Assembly: GCA_963920665.1 (NCBI GenBank)
Contig: OY987269.1
Location: 1,180,501 to 1,244,500 of the forward strand
Direction: 5' to 3'
DNA length: 64,000 nucleotides
Source: Straminergon stramineum
Lineage: Eukaryota > Streptophyta > Bryopsida > Hypnales > Calliergonaceae
Shown: positions 12,301-24,511 of the stretch, one piece after another
Numbering within the stretch: position 1 is the stretch's first letter
Layout of the letters: each line of letters begins with the position of its first letter
Position numbers and translations under genes: made by a program
The notes under the pieces: generated by a model
What the model saw: only the letters and a program-made list of their open reading frames with translations
Databases searched by the model: none
What the model was told of the DNA's origin: nothing

Positions 12301-15300
12301 AGGTCATTACAAGTATGCTGGACAATGGAAACACAGTCGTATGCATGGTTGTGGAGTATACGAGCTTAATGGCCGCCAAACATGGGTGATTATTTCTAAG
12401 CTGCTACAATCATTCCTCTACCTTAGGCATCCGATACTTGCTACTGAACCGATAAATATTGCAGAAACACGACTGTCTTTAGTATTTGTTCATACATTGT
12501 TTAATCCTAAGTGCGTAACCTCAAAATATAAGAAAGCTTATAGACGATTATGGTAATTTTATAAAACACATCTCTACCGTTCCAAAATATAGGTCATGAT
12601 TTCCATTTTCTATTGGTGTATTTTGATACGTTCCCAGTTGTTGATTTATTTCACCACGTATGGATTTGGAAGCGGTCACTGTCGGCCATTTTGACAGTTA
12701 TGGGCTAAGAGGTTTTGATTTGGTTTCCATTCTTGATGCTTGGTTGAAGTTCTTGTTGAGATCAATTTGCTTGCTCGTGATATATCAAAATCAAATCAGT
12801 TGAATCTTTCAATTTTTGCACATTTTTTCCACAATGCTTGACCAAATTCAAAGCATCGTAATCAAAGAGTCTAGATATCTGCAACGGTATCCGTTTTCTT
12901 GCAGGGGAAGTTTTATTTTGGAGAGATGCTGCTAGATACGGAGGAGTGTGATGAGAAAATATCAGCTGTAAGATTTGAACTTTAACGCTGTCCTGTGTTC
13001 TGTAAGAGGTATAATTGTGGATGTTGCTTTTGATTGCTTTTATTTTCGGTTCTAAAATCGGGTTCATTACTCTGAAAGGAGCACTGTGTTTTTGCTGTAT
13101 TCACCTGAGTAGAATTCTGTATCAGGATAATTGACACTTGAGAAATAGGTGGCCTATCTAATTTGAGTTTGATCTGCTTACTTATGAAGATGCTTCTTTG
13201 CAGATGCATGCTTCACTAGCAGAGGTAGCTGCTGCGAAAGCAAGGATGTTTGTTAACAAGCCTGACGGAAGTAAGTCGTTCTTGGTTCGATAACACACCA
13301 ATGCGTAACACGATTACTTGAGTGGAAGAAGCAATCGCTTTAAGTCCCGTCTTAAAACTGGTGTCTAAAGTTTTGCCAATCTTTAGCCATTTTTGTTATT
13401 GGTCATGAATAGCTTACGAGTCTGGTTCCATGTAAGTTGAGAGTGGTTTTCCTCTGCGTTCGAGAATAATGTTTGAATGTTGTACCAGGTACTAAAATGA
13501 CTCAGCGTGTTATAGATTCTTCATTCTTTGTCTAGAATAATAATGGGTTCATTGTTGCTGATTCAGTGGTCCGTGAGATGAAGGGCCCATTTTCTGATCC
13601 TCAGCATCCATATATGTATGAGGAAGAAGACATGTGGATGGCTCCAGGTTTTATTAATCAGTTTTATCCGGTTAGTTCTCCCCAGCTGCTCTATTACATT
13701 GACTTGGAAAATTGGGTAAAACGGTTGAGACATCGAGTATTATACTAAATTATGGGCTCCTCGATTGGCTATGCGGATACAATGTTTATTGTATCTGGCG
13801 TGTGAGGTAGATTTTACACAAGGGATATCAGTTTGGTGCACGTGTTTCGGTCAGCTGAACACATATCAATGACAGGTGCCGGAACTCTGGGAGAGGTATG
13901 TCAAGGAAGTCGATGCTGAACAAGAAATGTGGCTCAATTCATTTACAAAAGCCCCACTTCGAATTCCGATGCCTGCCGAACTTGAGTACCTGTGGGGAAA
14001 AGGTGATATCTATTGATTTTTGTATCTAGCTAGGCTCTTTTGATGTCTTTCCTGGCGACGTGTGGATGGTTCCTGTGGCATCTTAATTTTTTTGCGTTTT
14101 CTTCTACTTGAGTACAAGCGATTCACCGTTGCTTGGTTGGCGATCGGACTCATCTTTGGCTATTATATTGTCAAGATCCTGTCGTTTGTGTGGAATATAT
14201 TTTGATACGTATGTACTTTTGGGGTCTTCTTGGGTGCGCAATCGGTTACTCTAAGGTAAGGACCTAAATTTCACTATTGATTACATTAGCAGGAGCGAAC
14301 TTAATTCATCGCTGCAGCAGTTTAACACATCCGTGGTGTTGCAGATGAGGAGTTCGTGGTCCTAACTGGAGAAGGAGATGGCCAAAATTCTGATGCAGAT
14401 GGAGGAGAGATCTTGTTACATGTTCCTTCCGGGCAGCTCATCAATTGGGCTGAGGATGGTGAAGGGAAGCTGCGTTTCTTTATTCAACCTATAGTTGAAG
14501 ATGGTTCAGTGGATCCCGACCTGGCTATTCCTCTGCCCATGGGCATGAAACAATTTTTCGGGGAGAAAGCCAGTCCTGAGGATGACGATGATGATGACGA
14601 TGATGAGGGTGAGGGTGGCAAACCACTAACAAAAGACGAAAGGCTGGAGAAAGATAGGAAAGAGGGTGAAGAAGAGATGAGGAGGCGCTGGGCTGAGGAG
14701 GATGCGGAGAGGGAACTTGAATGGGCAGAGAGAGAGGAGGAACTGCAGCTGGAGTTGGAATTGAAAGAACTTGATGAGCAGCTCGAAGAAGCAGTTGATG
14801 AGGCCGAATTGCAGGTACTCAGTTGCCGTAGTTTCCCAGAAATTTTACTTATTGTGCTTGTTCGTATCTTTACCATCTATTCCTGGATACAGCAGTTTGC
14901 AGATGTGCCTACAAACTAATGATAATGATAAATCTCTCTTCAGCTTAAGCTTGAGGAAATTTATGGACAGCAAGAGAGCGGAATGGGCGAAGACGAAGGA
15001 GAAATTATTGAAGCCCGTAAGGGAAAAGACAGTCCTGTAGAGGAAGACAGATCTTCTGAACAAGGGGTCAAGGATGAGGAGGAAATTGAGGATGAGGAAG
15101 AGGAAGACGAAGAAGATCCCAAACCGCGAAGCTTTGGCAAGGTTGCCATGGCTAGTCCACAAAGAGGAAGTGGAAACCCTCCATTCCCAACTATATTTGC
15201 GTCAATCAGTCTAGTGTCGCAGGTATGTCCTTCGTGGTCACTGGATAGTTGGAAGAAATTCCTAGTTATTTCCTGTATGTTCAGCCAATATATATCTCGT

Positions 15301-15838
15301 TTCTCTTACAAAATTTTATTACCTGATCTAAAGTCTTACTCGGTTTCTGCATTTTCATCCTTTATGTCTTGCGCTTTCTCTAATCAATCAGTAATCTCGT
15401 GTCTTTCTGGCATGATAAAGGTGTTCAAGTTGATATAGTAGCTGTCATGGGCATCGGTTGGTCTTTGACCTCTTTGGTTTGTGTGAGCAGGCTACCATGA
15501 AGCAGGTGCTTGATCTTGCAGTTAAAGACTCCAGAAATTCGTGGCTGGCAAATTTATTTCCTTCAAAATCTTTTACAAGTCCAGCACTGAATTCTACAGT
15601 TCCATCACTGCAGTCGAAATTCGAGTCGGTACAGTTCAGCCCTTTAAAAGAAGTCAGTGTGAAGGTGTCTAGCAGCCATCCAGTAACGAAATTGACAGCA
15701 TCGGCCAGACCACGGATGCAGCCCAAGTCCAAGACAGCCTCAAGGTCTCGAGGCTCTTGTTGTCGTGTATCTGTTCAGGAGTTCTGGGATGCGCCAACCA
15801 ACGAGGCTCTATCTCTTTGCCTTCCATTAGAGGTCTAA
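9344..15838 (+). CDS. TIC100: TIC100, MORN-repeat subunit of the chloroplast inner-envelope translocon
   Basis: TIC100 belongs to the 1-MDa TIC complex (with TIC20, TIC56, TIC214) that moves preproteins across the chloroplast inner envelope. Thirteen coding exons keep one frame (858 residues; the Arabidopsis protein is similar in size): 9344-9511, 9941-10461, 10998-11069, 11228-11317, 11985-12161, 12295-12385, 12905-12967, 13204-13270, 13567-13670, 13876-14002, 14345-14814, 14944-15222, 15491-15838. The N-terminus is acidic (about 61-85, runs of D/E) with a basic KRRTKKRR patch. MORN motifs lie at 231-275 (YEGTVWDDLAHGKGVY, RYEGEW) and about 350-380 (YAGQWKHSRMHGCGVY, GKFYFGE). The block AEVAAAKARMFVNKPDGM (400-417) and PMPAELEYLW (480-491) are family hallmarks. 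An acidic coiled-coil region spans about 570-720. The tiny third exon was found by the missing MORN repeat. The first exon and the last ~100 residues are least certain. Confidence 0.9.
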
Positions 15839-16380
15839 GCAGATTATTGACATTATTTTCCCTCTAGTCAGCAGAATTTTTCTCTTTCAACCTTCTGCAC
15901 TGGTTTGCAACATCGGTACGGTTGTAGGATGACTTCTGTTGGCTAGCTCCCTTACAACCAGGAATGCAGTCCTAGTATTGTTCCCATGCAGAAGAAGCAC
16001 CTTGTGATGTAAGAGTAGGGGCCAAGTGTCCCTCACCACTCTTGCGGTTCGATTGATTGCGAGCAAATTTAAGTGTTTTTATGTTCAAGGTATATGTATC
16101 AGTGTAAGCTTTAAGGACCTCTGAAAAGCCAATGCTTTGTGGGGGTAATCTACGTTATAAAGCAAAGGTCCCAGGTCTTGGTTCCTAAGCTAACTTTATG
16201 AGGATTCAATCAGGTTCTCTGAGAAGAATATTGTCATTAGTGAAACTCCGTTCTACTGCCCAGCATTTCATAGAAGAATTTCTTTTTACTATTAGTTCTT
16301 TATTTCTTTGATTGAGAAGATATGAAGCAAGTACTCTATCCATGAACTTGTGTTTCAAAGTATCCATTTGGGGGTTTGAC

Positions 16381-16489
16381 TTAACCCCTAAGCGTACAGA
16401 GTGTTCTCTAGAGTTGACGATTTGACAAAGCTGTGAGTTTTAATTTGTTCATCGTCCCCAAAGTAGACGTTGGAGTGTTTAGGGGTTAA
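16381..16489. mobile_element. Small MITE-like element with 11-bp TTAACCCCTAA ends
   Basis: A 109-bp segment starting TTAACCCCTAAGCG and ending TTTAGGGGTTAA; the outer 11 bases are perfect inverted repeats. Single copies of the same end sequence occur near 5390, 6335 and 11650, suggesting a dispersed family. No convincing target duplication was found. Confidence 0.4.
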
Positions 16490-16542
16490 CTACAAAAATG
16501 AAAAAATGAAAAGGTTGTCTTTCTACTCCATTTTAAAACCAA

Positions 16543-16609
16543 AGAGTTATTGCTAGTGGATTATTCAAAGCTCTAAGAGTTATTGCTAGTGGATTATTCA
16601 AAGCTCTAA
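16543..16609 (+). repeat. 33-bp tandem duplication
   Basis: The unit starting AGAGTTATTGCTAGTGGA and ending AAGCTCTA is present twice without change, period 33. Confidence 0.8.
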
Positions 16610-18660
16610 GTGTTACAATTCAAATTCCACAATATTGCATGTATATCATTTCTATTTCCTCATTTACAAATGATTCTCATGTTCAATTTTAACAAATATT
16701 ATTTTACATTTCTTGCCTTTGTTTTTGGTCAAAATCCCAAATTCCAAATTATTCTAATATTCATTCTAATAGGTACAATTTGTTTTGCATACTTTGAAAA
16801 ATCACAATAATTTGATTTTTCCACAAAAAAATATTTCAAAATCAACTTCTTTAGAAAAAGTGTTTATTCTTAGATTATTAAAATGATCATTCAATTATGC
16901 TAAGGTTAAATTTAGCCTGATGGTGGTGATTTGACTTGAAGATCATTATTAAGGATGTCTTGGGTGTAAAAAACCTAAAAAATTGCTTGAAAAATATTCA
17001 TTAATACTAATCTCCTTGTCTTTCTTCACCTCCTAGAGAAATTCCAAATTAATTGGATTATGGATTGTTTTTGTTATATTTATGAAAAAAACCTATGCAA
17101 TTTATAAATGAGATTCTCATTCATTAGGATGACTTGTCCTTTAACCCTGAAGGACCATTGTCCCATGAGGGAATAGATAAAATTTTAGAATGGTATAGTA
17201 GTGAAGGCTAAATTTTTTCAATTTTCCTAAGAAAACATTCCCACATGGTTTAGATTGTTTACTAGAATAATATCACTATTTGGAATGAAGTATTTGAATT
17301 CCATCTTAGATTTGTAAATAATTTTGATTTTCTTCCCATGGTGTCTTTGTATAAACTTCTAATTAAAAAAAATTTAGTGCATTTTGATAAAATACAATTA
17401 GTTAGAGAACTCTAAAAGTTAAGGGACTTGAATTTAAGATGTAATTTAGGTAGTCAAAAGATTCAAGGGAGTTGATTTGAGGATTATTTTTAGATGGTTT
17501 TAGGTTACATTTTTGACTCTCATAGCCCCTATCTACGTGTGGATTTTTATTTTTGGATAGACTCATTGGAATATTCATAGGTATTTCTATTTTTATTAGG
17601 AAATATGATTTCATTTAGGTTTGGTTTGTAGAAAAGCACACATCTATGAAACATATATACCATTCAAAAAATTGTCTCCAAAATACCTAGACTACAAATT
17701 ATGTAGGTTGCAAGTTGGCATACCTTGGACTATCAATGGTATTACAAAATAATATATGACTTTCTTTTCTTGTCTCTAATTTCTCCAATCTTTTGTTTGG
17801 GTGATAGTTATTTGGCGGTTGTAGCCAAATAGTCTAAATGGGTGATTATCCTCTCAAAAATACCAAACAACCTTCCATCTTGAAAATTTTGGGTGACTAG
17901 TATTACTTAAGAAAATCATTTGGTATCTATGATGTATATACAAATATATATATATATTCAACAATATGTAAGTATAGAGACAAAGATATATAAGTATACC
18001 TATCGTTGCGTATTCCATATCCTTTACTGCAACTACATACAAATATAAATATATCATCCTTGTATTTGTAGAAAATTGAGTTGTCTAAGAAAAGTCATTT
18101 GATTTGAGAAAATTCCTAACAGTCTCAAAAAAACTAAGCTTTGGGTGGTGTTTTCAAATAGATAGAGTGACTATCCACTTAAAACCAACAAGTAACTACC
18201 ATAGTTGGAAGGCATGTTTGATGGAAAATAATTCTTAAAATAGATGCTAAAATTTTGGAAAATGATTTTTTCAAAAACACAAAATTATATGGTGGAAACA
18301 AAAATATTTCCAAAAATCATTTTTAGCATTTGCCAAACTTTATATTTTGGAAATAAATAAATAATCAATAGAAAATTTTCAACCCTACCCTTCAATTATA
18401 GTAGTGTACTATTGTCAATAATAAAGGTCTAAATGTACAAGAATTAGAAGCCAATAATATTGTGCCATGTATATAGGATATTCCAGAATGTCGTTGTAAA
18501 GAGGTGTAAGTGTACAATGATTGCAAGACCTCAAGCACTTAGAAGTAAAATAGTTACAAGATTATTTGTAGTGTGACGATTAAATAGCAAAATCTAGTAA
18601 CATTACAAAAATAATGAGACAACACATGTGCAAAAATTTCATACTCCAGGGACAAATAAT

Positions 18661-20229
18661 TTATAGGATTGTAGGAGATTGTTTGGCAAATTGAATGTGG
18701 CTCACTGTAAGTTTAGTAAGCTTACGTGTATTTGTTGTTACTCTTGGAGCATGATGTATGAGGTAAGGTAAGCTTACTACTATGTACGCTGACCTAGGTA
18801 TAGAAACATTGTGTTGCCATAACTCATGATGGACATTAAATTGTCCATTTAAAGGTGAGCCCAACTCATGTGGTATGTGGGTGTGACCACATGCCTTAGC
18901 CATGAACTCCGAATGGCAGACCCACCTCCAAATGGAGGCCAACTCGCCCTCCAAAAGGACGGGACTAACACAACCACAAACCACTTGACGGAGATTGCCC
19001 TCAACAAATATGAGACAATTCGAATGAACCTGGAAGAATGTGGCCACATGGCGCAGTGTATGGAGACCCATCTGACTACAAAATGACATCCAACCACAGA
19101 CATCCGTCAACGACTGAAGTGATGTCTTACGCCAAGCACGACGGGACATCTTAGAAACTGGAAAATAATGGGAGTGCTGTCAAAAGTAGGACAACACCAA
19201 CAACTTTGCCCTCAAATCATCAATTTTTTAGCATTTAGGTTAGGATTTAAGGTCTTGACATCACAACATCATCAAGGCATAAGCCTTTTGGAAACAAAAC
19301 ACCAAAACATATGCCACATAGATAGAGTAAGGTTTTGTGTTACGCATCTTGTATCATGGCAACGACTATATTCTACATATGTACAATGCTAACCACAAAA
19401 AGCAACCGTTGCAAGAAGACGTTCCTAACACCTCAACTACAAATTTAAAATGGCCTCATCCCCATTAATGCATTTAGGGTTAGGGCGGCTTTAGAGTTTA
19501 GGACATGGTTCATTACATTGCTCTAGCACACACCATTGTTTCTCTCTTGATTGAGCTGCTCTGCTTACGTATAGGACGATGACACATTGACCTTGAAAAC
19601 TACTATAGTCACAGAACGTATTCATCTTCATGCATTTCTTAATTCGATGTATATACTTTGAGCTATAATCAATATTTCTTTGGCTATGAGTTCCATGTCT
19701 ACTAGCCTATCCACTTCTGATTCTTGAGGAAATTACAGGTTCAAATCCATGTACCATCTTGAAGATATAAGTTGACATTATCTTGTGCTGCAACTGTGGG
19801 GTTGGAGGACACATATCCTATAGTTGAATGTGATGAGGAGAAGTCCGATTTTGAGAGACTATATGATCACAATAGGAAGTCCGAACTAATTGCTGCACTC
19901 TAGAACATTGTACAAGAACCTCCTCCTAAGCTCATCAGATGCAACGACTTGCTCTAGATTTCCTATAGGACTACAAGGAAGGGATTGGTCATCCACTCCA
20001 AAATTGCAATGATTCCATGGTATTGATTGGAAGATTTTGTACAAGGATAGTAGGAGAATGACAAGTACCCAACAACCTTCAACAAATACATTCAGAAGCG
20101 GAATCCTCCAAGATCGTTGGCCTTCCTACGAGCTTCGTTACCCGCGTTGATTATCAAGTAAGCAATCGCAAACTCTTCCACCCTCAACCCACTATGTGCA
20201 CACAATGACGAGTTTTAATATCTTGTACT
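18661..20229. other. Intergenic, possible decayed retroelement, no gene called
   Basis: GC rises compared with the preceding DNA and several frames reach 70-160 codons, but none is recognisable. At 19785-19826 the plus strand reads CCNCGVGGH, resembling part of a CCHC zinc knuckle, followed by stops. This could be old gag sequence, but the signal is too weak to call. The copia element is inserted at the right-hand edge; its target duplication gtact is at 20225-20229. Confidence 0.35.
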
Positions 20230-20474
20230 TATTGAGTTTTGAATGGAGAAAGGCTTTACTTAGATGGTAGAAGATACCAAGGCCCATGTATGGGCTGAAC
20301 ATAAGCATAAAGCCTTTCACTAGTTATCCACAAACCATGTGGGATAACTAGCAACCTTGGGCTGCCTTTGACTATAAGCAACACCCAATAGACTCTAAGT
20401 CTAACTATGAGTCTAATCCTACTCCTAGGGCTGAATGTACACTATCTACACGATTATGTACATGATCTTCAACA
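20230..20474 (-). repeat. 3' LTR of copia copy 1
   Basis: 245 bp. On the minus strand it starts TGTTGAAGATCATGTAC and ends CATTCAAAACTCAATA. It matches 25571-25815 throughout by eye. The polyprotein stop codon lies 70 bases inside it (20407-20405). Confidence 0.93.
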
Positions 20475-23400
20475 CTCCCACTTTGTGAGTGGTCAAAGGC
20501 ACGAAGGCCCATCTTCTCAATCAAGGTAAGGTGTTGGGGCTTCCCAAGAGCCTTGGTCAGCACATCAGCAACCATAGCTTGAGTAGGCACATACTTGAGC
20601 TCAATCACCTCAGCCTCCACTCTTTCACGAATGAAATGGTGTTGCACATCAATGTGCTTGGTCCTTGAGTGGTGGGTGGGATTCTTGGCCAAAGCAATGG
20701 CACCTTGGTTGTCACACAAAATTTGTGTGCTCCCCCCTTGCACAAGCCCAACATCAGCCAAGAGCTGCCTTAGCCAAATGGCCTCCTTGGTGCAATGGCT
20801 CATGGCCATGTACTCCGCTTCCGTTGTAGAAAGAGCTATGGTGGGCTGCCTCTTGGAATTCCATGAAATGGCACCCACTCCAAGCATAAACACATAGCCG
20901 GTGGTGGATCTTCGATCCCCCTCATCACCCGCCCAATCCGCATCACAATACCCATGCAAACTCACTTCAGCACCTCCTAGTTGCAACTCCAAGCCAAGTG
21001 TGCCTTGAAGGTACCTCATCACCCTCTTGACCGCAGCCCAATGCTTAGGGCCATACTTGGACATGTGTTGACTCACAACACTCACCGGGAAGGCCAAATC
21101 AGGCCTTGTAGCCACCATGGCATACATCAAACAACCAACCGCTGCCTTGTAAGGCACACCTTGCATTTCAGCCTTCACCTCCTCAAAATCAGCATCCGTG
21201 AGCTTGGGCAACTTCTCATGAGTGTCAAGGGGTGTACCTATGGCTTTGCACTCCTCCATGTTGAACCTCTTCAAGATCTCCTCAAGGTACTTGTGTTGGC
21301 TCATGGTGATGGTGCGGGCAGCCCTATCCCTCTTGAACTCCACTCCAAGGCAATACCTCAACTCTCCAAGATCCGTCATCTCATACTCCTTGTGAAGCAT
21401 AGCCTTCACCTCAAGCATCTTGGTCATGTCACTTGCAAGGAGGATCAGATCATCCACATAAAGGATCACAATCACCAAATGCTCACTACTTTGCATGGTG
21501 TACAAAGAGTGATCAGCATTTCCTCTTTGGAAGCCCTTCCTTGCAAACATGCCATCAATATCCCTATACCACGCCCTCCCGGATTGCTTCAGCCCGGGGA
21601 GGGCCTTCTTCAACTTGCATTTGAGATGCTCTTGCCCCTCTTGCACAAAGCCTTGGGGCTGATCCATGTAGATGACCTCCTCAAGCTTGGGGTTGAGAAA
21701 GGCTGTCTTGACGTCCATTTGGTGCATCTCCAAGTCCATGGCTGCCCCTAGAGCCACAATGCACCTAATGGTGCTAAACTTAGCAACGGGGGCAAAGGTC
21801 TCATTGAAGTCCACCCCCTCCACTTGGGAGAACCCCTTGGCAACCAGCCTTGCCTTGTACCTCACAATGTGCCCCAAAGCATCCCTCTTGGTGGAGAAAA
21901 CCCACTTGCAACCCACACTTGACCTCTTGGGAGGGAGGGCAGCAAGTTCCCATGTCCCCTTGGCAATGAGGGCCTTGTACTCCTCTTGCATGGCCGCCTC
22001 CCACTTGCTTGCATCCTCACAACGCAACACCTCCCCAAGTGTGGATGGATCTCCAAGGAAAGCCACATTGGCTTGTTCTTCATGTTGTGGGGGAAGAATG
22101 TGATTCAGCCACCAATCTCCAAGCGGCTTGCGGGTCCTAGTTGGATAACGAGGCTCCTCTTGCTCTTCCAAGGGCTGATCATGCTCTTGCACCTTGGGTG
22201 AAGTGCTTGGAGAAGGGGCAGCTGGTTTCTTCACCTTGGGTGTGGCCACCTTCTTCTTGGGCTCCACCAACTCTTCCTCTTCCTCCTCTTCCTCTCCTTC
22301 CTCTTCCATGTCCACTCTTGGAGTTGTGCCCACCATTTGGGCTGGTCCTCCACTACTCCCACTTGGGCTCATCTCCAAGAGCTTGGGATCAGCTCCTTCC
22401 TCCTCCAAGAAGGTCACATCACGACACTTGATGATGGCCTTGGTCTCCACACACATCAGCCTATAAGCCTTGGTTCCCTCACAATAGCCAAGGAAAAGAC
22501 ACTTGGTGCCCTTGGCATCCAACTTGGTCCTCTTGGCACTTGGCACCAAGGCATAGGCAATGCACCCAAAGGTGCGCATGTGAGACACATGAGGTCTGAT
22601 TCCACTCCAAGCTTCTTGGGGGGTCTTGCTTGTCAAAGCTTGTGTAGGGCACCGGTTCCTTGTATACACCGCATTGGACACGGCCTCCCCCCAAAGCTCA
22701 TACTTCAGCCCTTGGCCATGAATCATGGACCTAGCCATCTCCACAATGGTTCGATTGGCACGCTCCGCTACGCCATTTTGTTGAGGAGTGTAAGGTGCTG
22801 ATGTGTGGTGCTCAATGCCATGAGCCTTCAAGAAGGCCTCAAAGGCCTTGGACACATACTCTCCTCCATTATCCGATCGCAGCACCTTCACCTTGCAATC
22901 AGATTGGGCCTCCACAAGGGCCTTCCAAGTCTCAAAACGCCCAAACACCTCACTCTTGCACTTCAGCATGTACACCCAAATCTTGCGTGAGAAATCATCA
23001 ATGAAAGTCACAAAATACCTTGCTCCTCCTATGGATGGTGTCTTCATTGGCCCACACACATCTGAATGCACAAGCTCCAAGGGCTTGCTGGCCCTTGTGG
23101 CCCCATCCTTGGGGAAGGGCTGCCTTGCTTGTTTCCCCTCAATGCACCCCTTGCACACCAACGAACTCCAATCATGCTTGCAAGAAGAGAGGTTCAGCCC
23201 CTTCACAATGTGTTGGAGGCTCTTCATGCTCTTCACATTCAAGTGGCCAAGCCTCCTATGCCAAAGCCCCACAAGGTCTTCATGAGCTGATCCTTGGGCC
23301 ACACAAGCCATGGAAGTGCCATTCACCTTGGTGAAGTGGAGGTGGTACAAATTGCCCTCACGAGGGGCTGATGCAATCAAAACACCACTAGGAGACCTCA

Positions 23401-24511
23401 CCACACACCCCACCATGTTGAAATGCACCTTCAAACCTCCCAAAGACAATTGGCTCACCGAAATCAGATTTGCATGCAACTTAGGGACATGGAGGGCCTT
23501 TTGGATCTGAATCCTCTTGGTCTTCCCCTCCACTTGCACCTCCACAAGAATCTCCCCCATGCCAAGGGCCTCCACCATGCCATTGTCTCCCAAATGAATC
23601 CTCTTCCCCGCAATGGGCTGATAGGTGTGGAAGGCATCTCTATGGCTGGTCATGTGTTGAGTGGCCCCCGAATCCACAATCCAAGTGAACATGTTGGCCT
23701 TCTCCCCTCCTCCATAGGTGGCAAAGGCAAAGTCCTCTTCATCCTCCACTTGGCAAGCTTGGTGTGCACTCCCCTTGTCTTTGGCTTGGCTGCCCTTGCA
23801 ATGCTTAGCAATGTGGCCTGATTTGCCACAATTGAAGCACGTCCTTGTCTCCTTGAACGCCTTGGTGTTGCCTCCCTTGCCATGTCTTGATACAAGGGCT
23901 GATCCCTCCCCTTGGGCCTCATTTTCCTTGCGCTTGGTCATCTCATGCATCAAGCGAGCCGTCACAAACTCTATGGTCAGCTCCTTGGTGGGTCTTGTCT
24001 CCAAGGCGGTGATGAGGTACTCATAGGAGGGTGGCAAACTCTCCAACAAGGTCATCACCACATCTCCATCCGTGACGGGGGCCTCCAAGCAAGCAAGCTG
24101 ATCCGCAAGGGCCTTGATCTTGTTGACATGATCCAAGATGTCATCCTCCTCTTGCATCTTCATGGTGAAGAACTTCCTCCTTAGAAAGAGAATGTTGGAG
24201 AGGCTCTTGGTCTCATGGATGTTGCAAAGGGTGGTCCATGCTTGGGCTGGTCCTTTGCAATGGCGGATGTGAGCAATTTGCCGGTCCACAAGATTGATGG
24301 CTATGAGAGCAAAGGCCTTCTTCTCCTTCCTCTCAAACGCCTTCTTGGTCTTCAAATCAGCATCTTCACTTGGAGGCTCCTCACTCCCATCCACCACCTC
24401 CCACAAATCCTTCTCCGCAAGAATCATCTCCATCTTGAACTTCCACATCCCAAAATTCTCCCCATTGAACTTGTCAATGATCCGGACGCCCTCTCCTCCA
24501 CTTGAGGCCAT
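20405..24511 (-). CDS. Copia gag-pol polyprotein, intact
   Basis: One frame of 1368 residues, a normal length for copia. In order: Gag with UBN2-type region (about 55-190) and CCHC zinc knuckle C225-C228-H233-C238; aspartic protease with DSGA at 280-283; GAG-pre-integrase zinc site H418, H423, C453, C456; integrase core D484, D547, E583 (exact D-35-E spacing); acidic linker around 733-750; reverse transcriptase from about 855, with the YVDD active site at 1018-1021; RNase H with D1190, E1231 and D1267. All catalytic residues are present and no stop or frameshift is seen. The start ATG follows a ~1-kb leader and is preserved in copies 2 and 3. The frame crosses the polypurine tract and ends inside the 3' LTR, so the last ~22 residues are LTR-encoded. 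Gag/Pol are made from one frame, as in other plant copia elements. Confidence 0.95.
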   Translation of the reverse strand: MASSGGEGVRIIDKFNGENFGMWKFKMEMILAEKDLWEVVDGSEEPPSEDADLKTKKAFERKEKKAFALIAINLVDRQIAHIRHCKGPAQAWTTLCNIHETKSLSNILFLRRKFFTMKMQEEDDILDHVNKIKALADQLACLEAPVTDGDVVMTLLESLPPSYEYLITALETRPTKELTIEFVTARLMHEMTKRKENEAQGEGSALVSRHGKGGNTKAFKETRTCFNCGKSGHIAKHCKGSQAKDKGSAHQACQVEDEEDFAFATYGGGEKANMFTWIVDSGATQHMTSHRDAFHTYQPIAGKRIHLGDNGMVEALGMGEILVEVQVEGKTKRIQIQKALHVPKLHANLISVSQLSLGGLKVHFNMVGCVVRSPSGVLIASAPREGNLYHLHFTKVNGTSMACVAQGSAHEDLVGLWHRRLGHLNVKSMKSLQHIVKGLNLSSCKHDWSSLVCKGCIEGKQARQPFPKDGATRASKPLELVHSDVCGPMKTPSIGGARYFVTFIDDFSRKIWVYMLKCKSEVFGRFETWKALVEAQSDCKVKVLRSDNGGEYVSKAFEAFLKAHGIEHHTSAPYTPQQNGVAERANRTIVEMARSMIHGQGLKYELWGEAVSNAVYTRNRCPTQALTSKTPQEAWSGIRPHVSHMRTFGCIAYALVPSAKRTKLDAKGTKCLFLGYCEGTKAYRLMCVETKAIIKCRDVTFLEEEGADPKLLEMSPSGSSGGPAQMVGTTPRVDMEEEGEEEEEEEELVEPKKKVATPKVKKPAAPSPSTSPKVQEHDQPLEEQEEPRYPTRTRKPLGDWWLNHILPPQHEEQANVAFLGDPSTLGEVLRCEDASKWEAAMQEEYKALIAKGTWELAALPPKRSSVGCKWVFSTKRDALGHIVRYKARLVAKGFSQVEGVDFNETFAPVAKFSTIRCIVALGAAMDLEMHQMDVKTAFLNPKLEEVIYMDQPQGFVQEGQEHLKCKLKKALPGLKQSGRAWYRDIDGMFARKGFQRGNADHSLYTMQSSEHLVIVILYVDDLILLASDMTKMLEVKAMLHKEYEMTDLGELRYCLGVEFKRDRAARTITMSQHKYLEEILKRFNMEECKAIGTPLDTHEKLPKLTDADFEEVKAEMQGVPYKAAVGCLMYAMVATRPDLAFPVSVVSQHMSKYGPKHWAAVKRVMRYLQGTLGLELQLGGAEVSLHGYCDADWAGDEGDRRSTTGYVFMLGVGAISWNSKRQPTIALSTTEAEYMAMSHCTKEAIWLRQLLADVGLVQGGSTQILCDNQGAIALAKNPTHHSRTKHIDVQHHFIRERVEAEVIELKYVPTQAMVADVLTKALGKPQHLTLIEKMGLRAFDHSQSGSVEDHVHNRVDSVHSALGVGLDS
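20475..20484 (-). other. Polypurine tract of copia copy 1
   Basis: On the minus strand AAAGTGGGAG directly precedes the 3' LTR start TGTTGAAG, the place for the plus-strand primer. The tract lies inside the polyprotein coding frame. Confidence 0.75.

Larger units (their letters stand above)
15839..18660. other. TIC100 3' flank and AT-rich intergenic DNA
   Basis: The first few hundred bases probably include the TIC100 3' UTR. After that the DNA is AT-rich, with a small TTAACCCCTAA inverted-repeat element and a 33-bp duplication (listed separately). No gene seen. Confidence 0.5.

Noticed and set aside
17945..17960. Short TATATA run
   Set aside because: Simple AT microsatellite without a gene nearby.
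18661..19149. 162-codon minus-strand frame
   Set aside because: No recognisable motif, and an opposite-strand frame overlaps; not enough to call a gene.
19738..19749. GGTTCAAATCC, like a tRNA T-arm
   Set aside because: The flanking bases do not form a T-stem, and no acceptor or anticodon arm is found around it.
19785..19826. CCNCGVGGH, resembling a zinc knuckle
   Set aside because: The last cysteine is out of frame and stops follow at once; at most very old gag sequence.
20981..21751. 256-codon plus-strand frame
   Set aside because: Antisense to the copia reverse-transcriptase/RNase H coding region; a by-product of codon bias.
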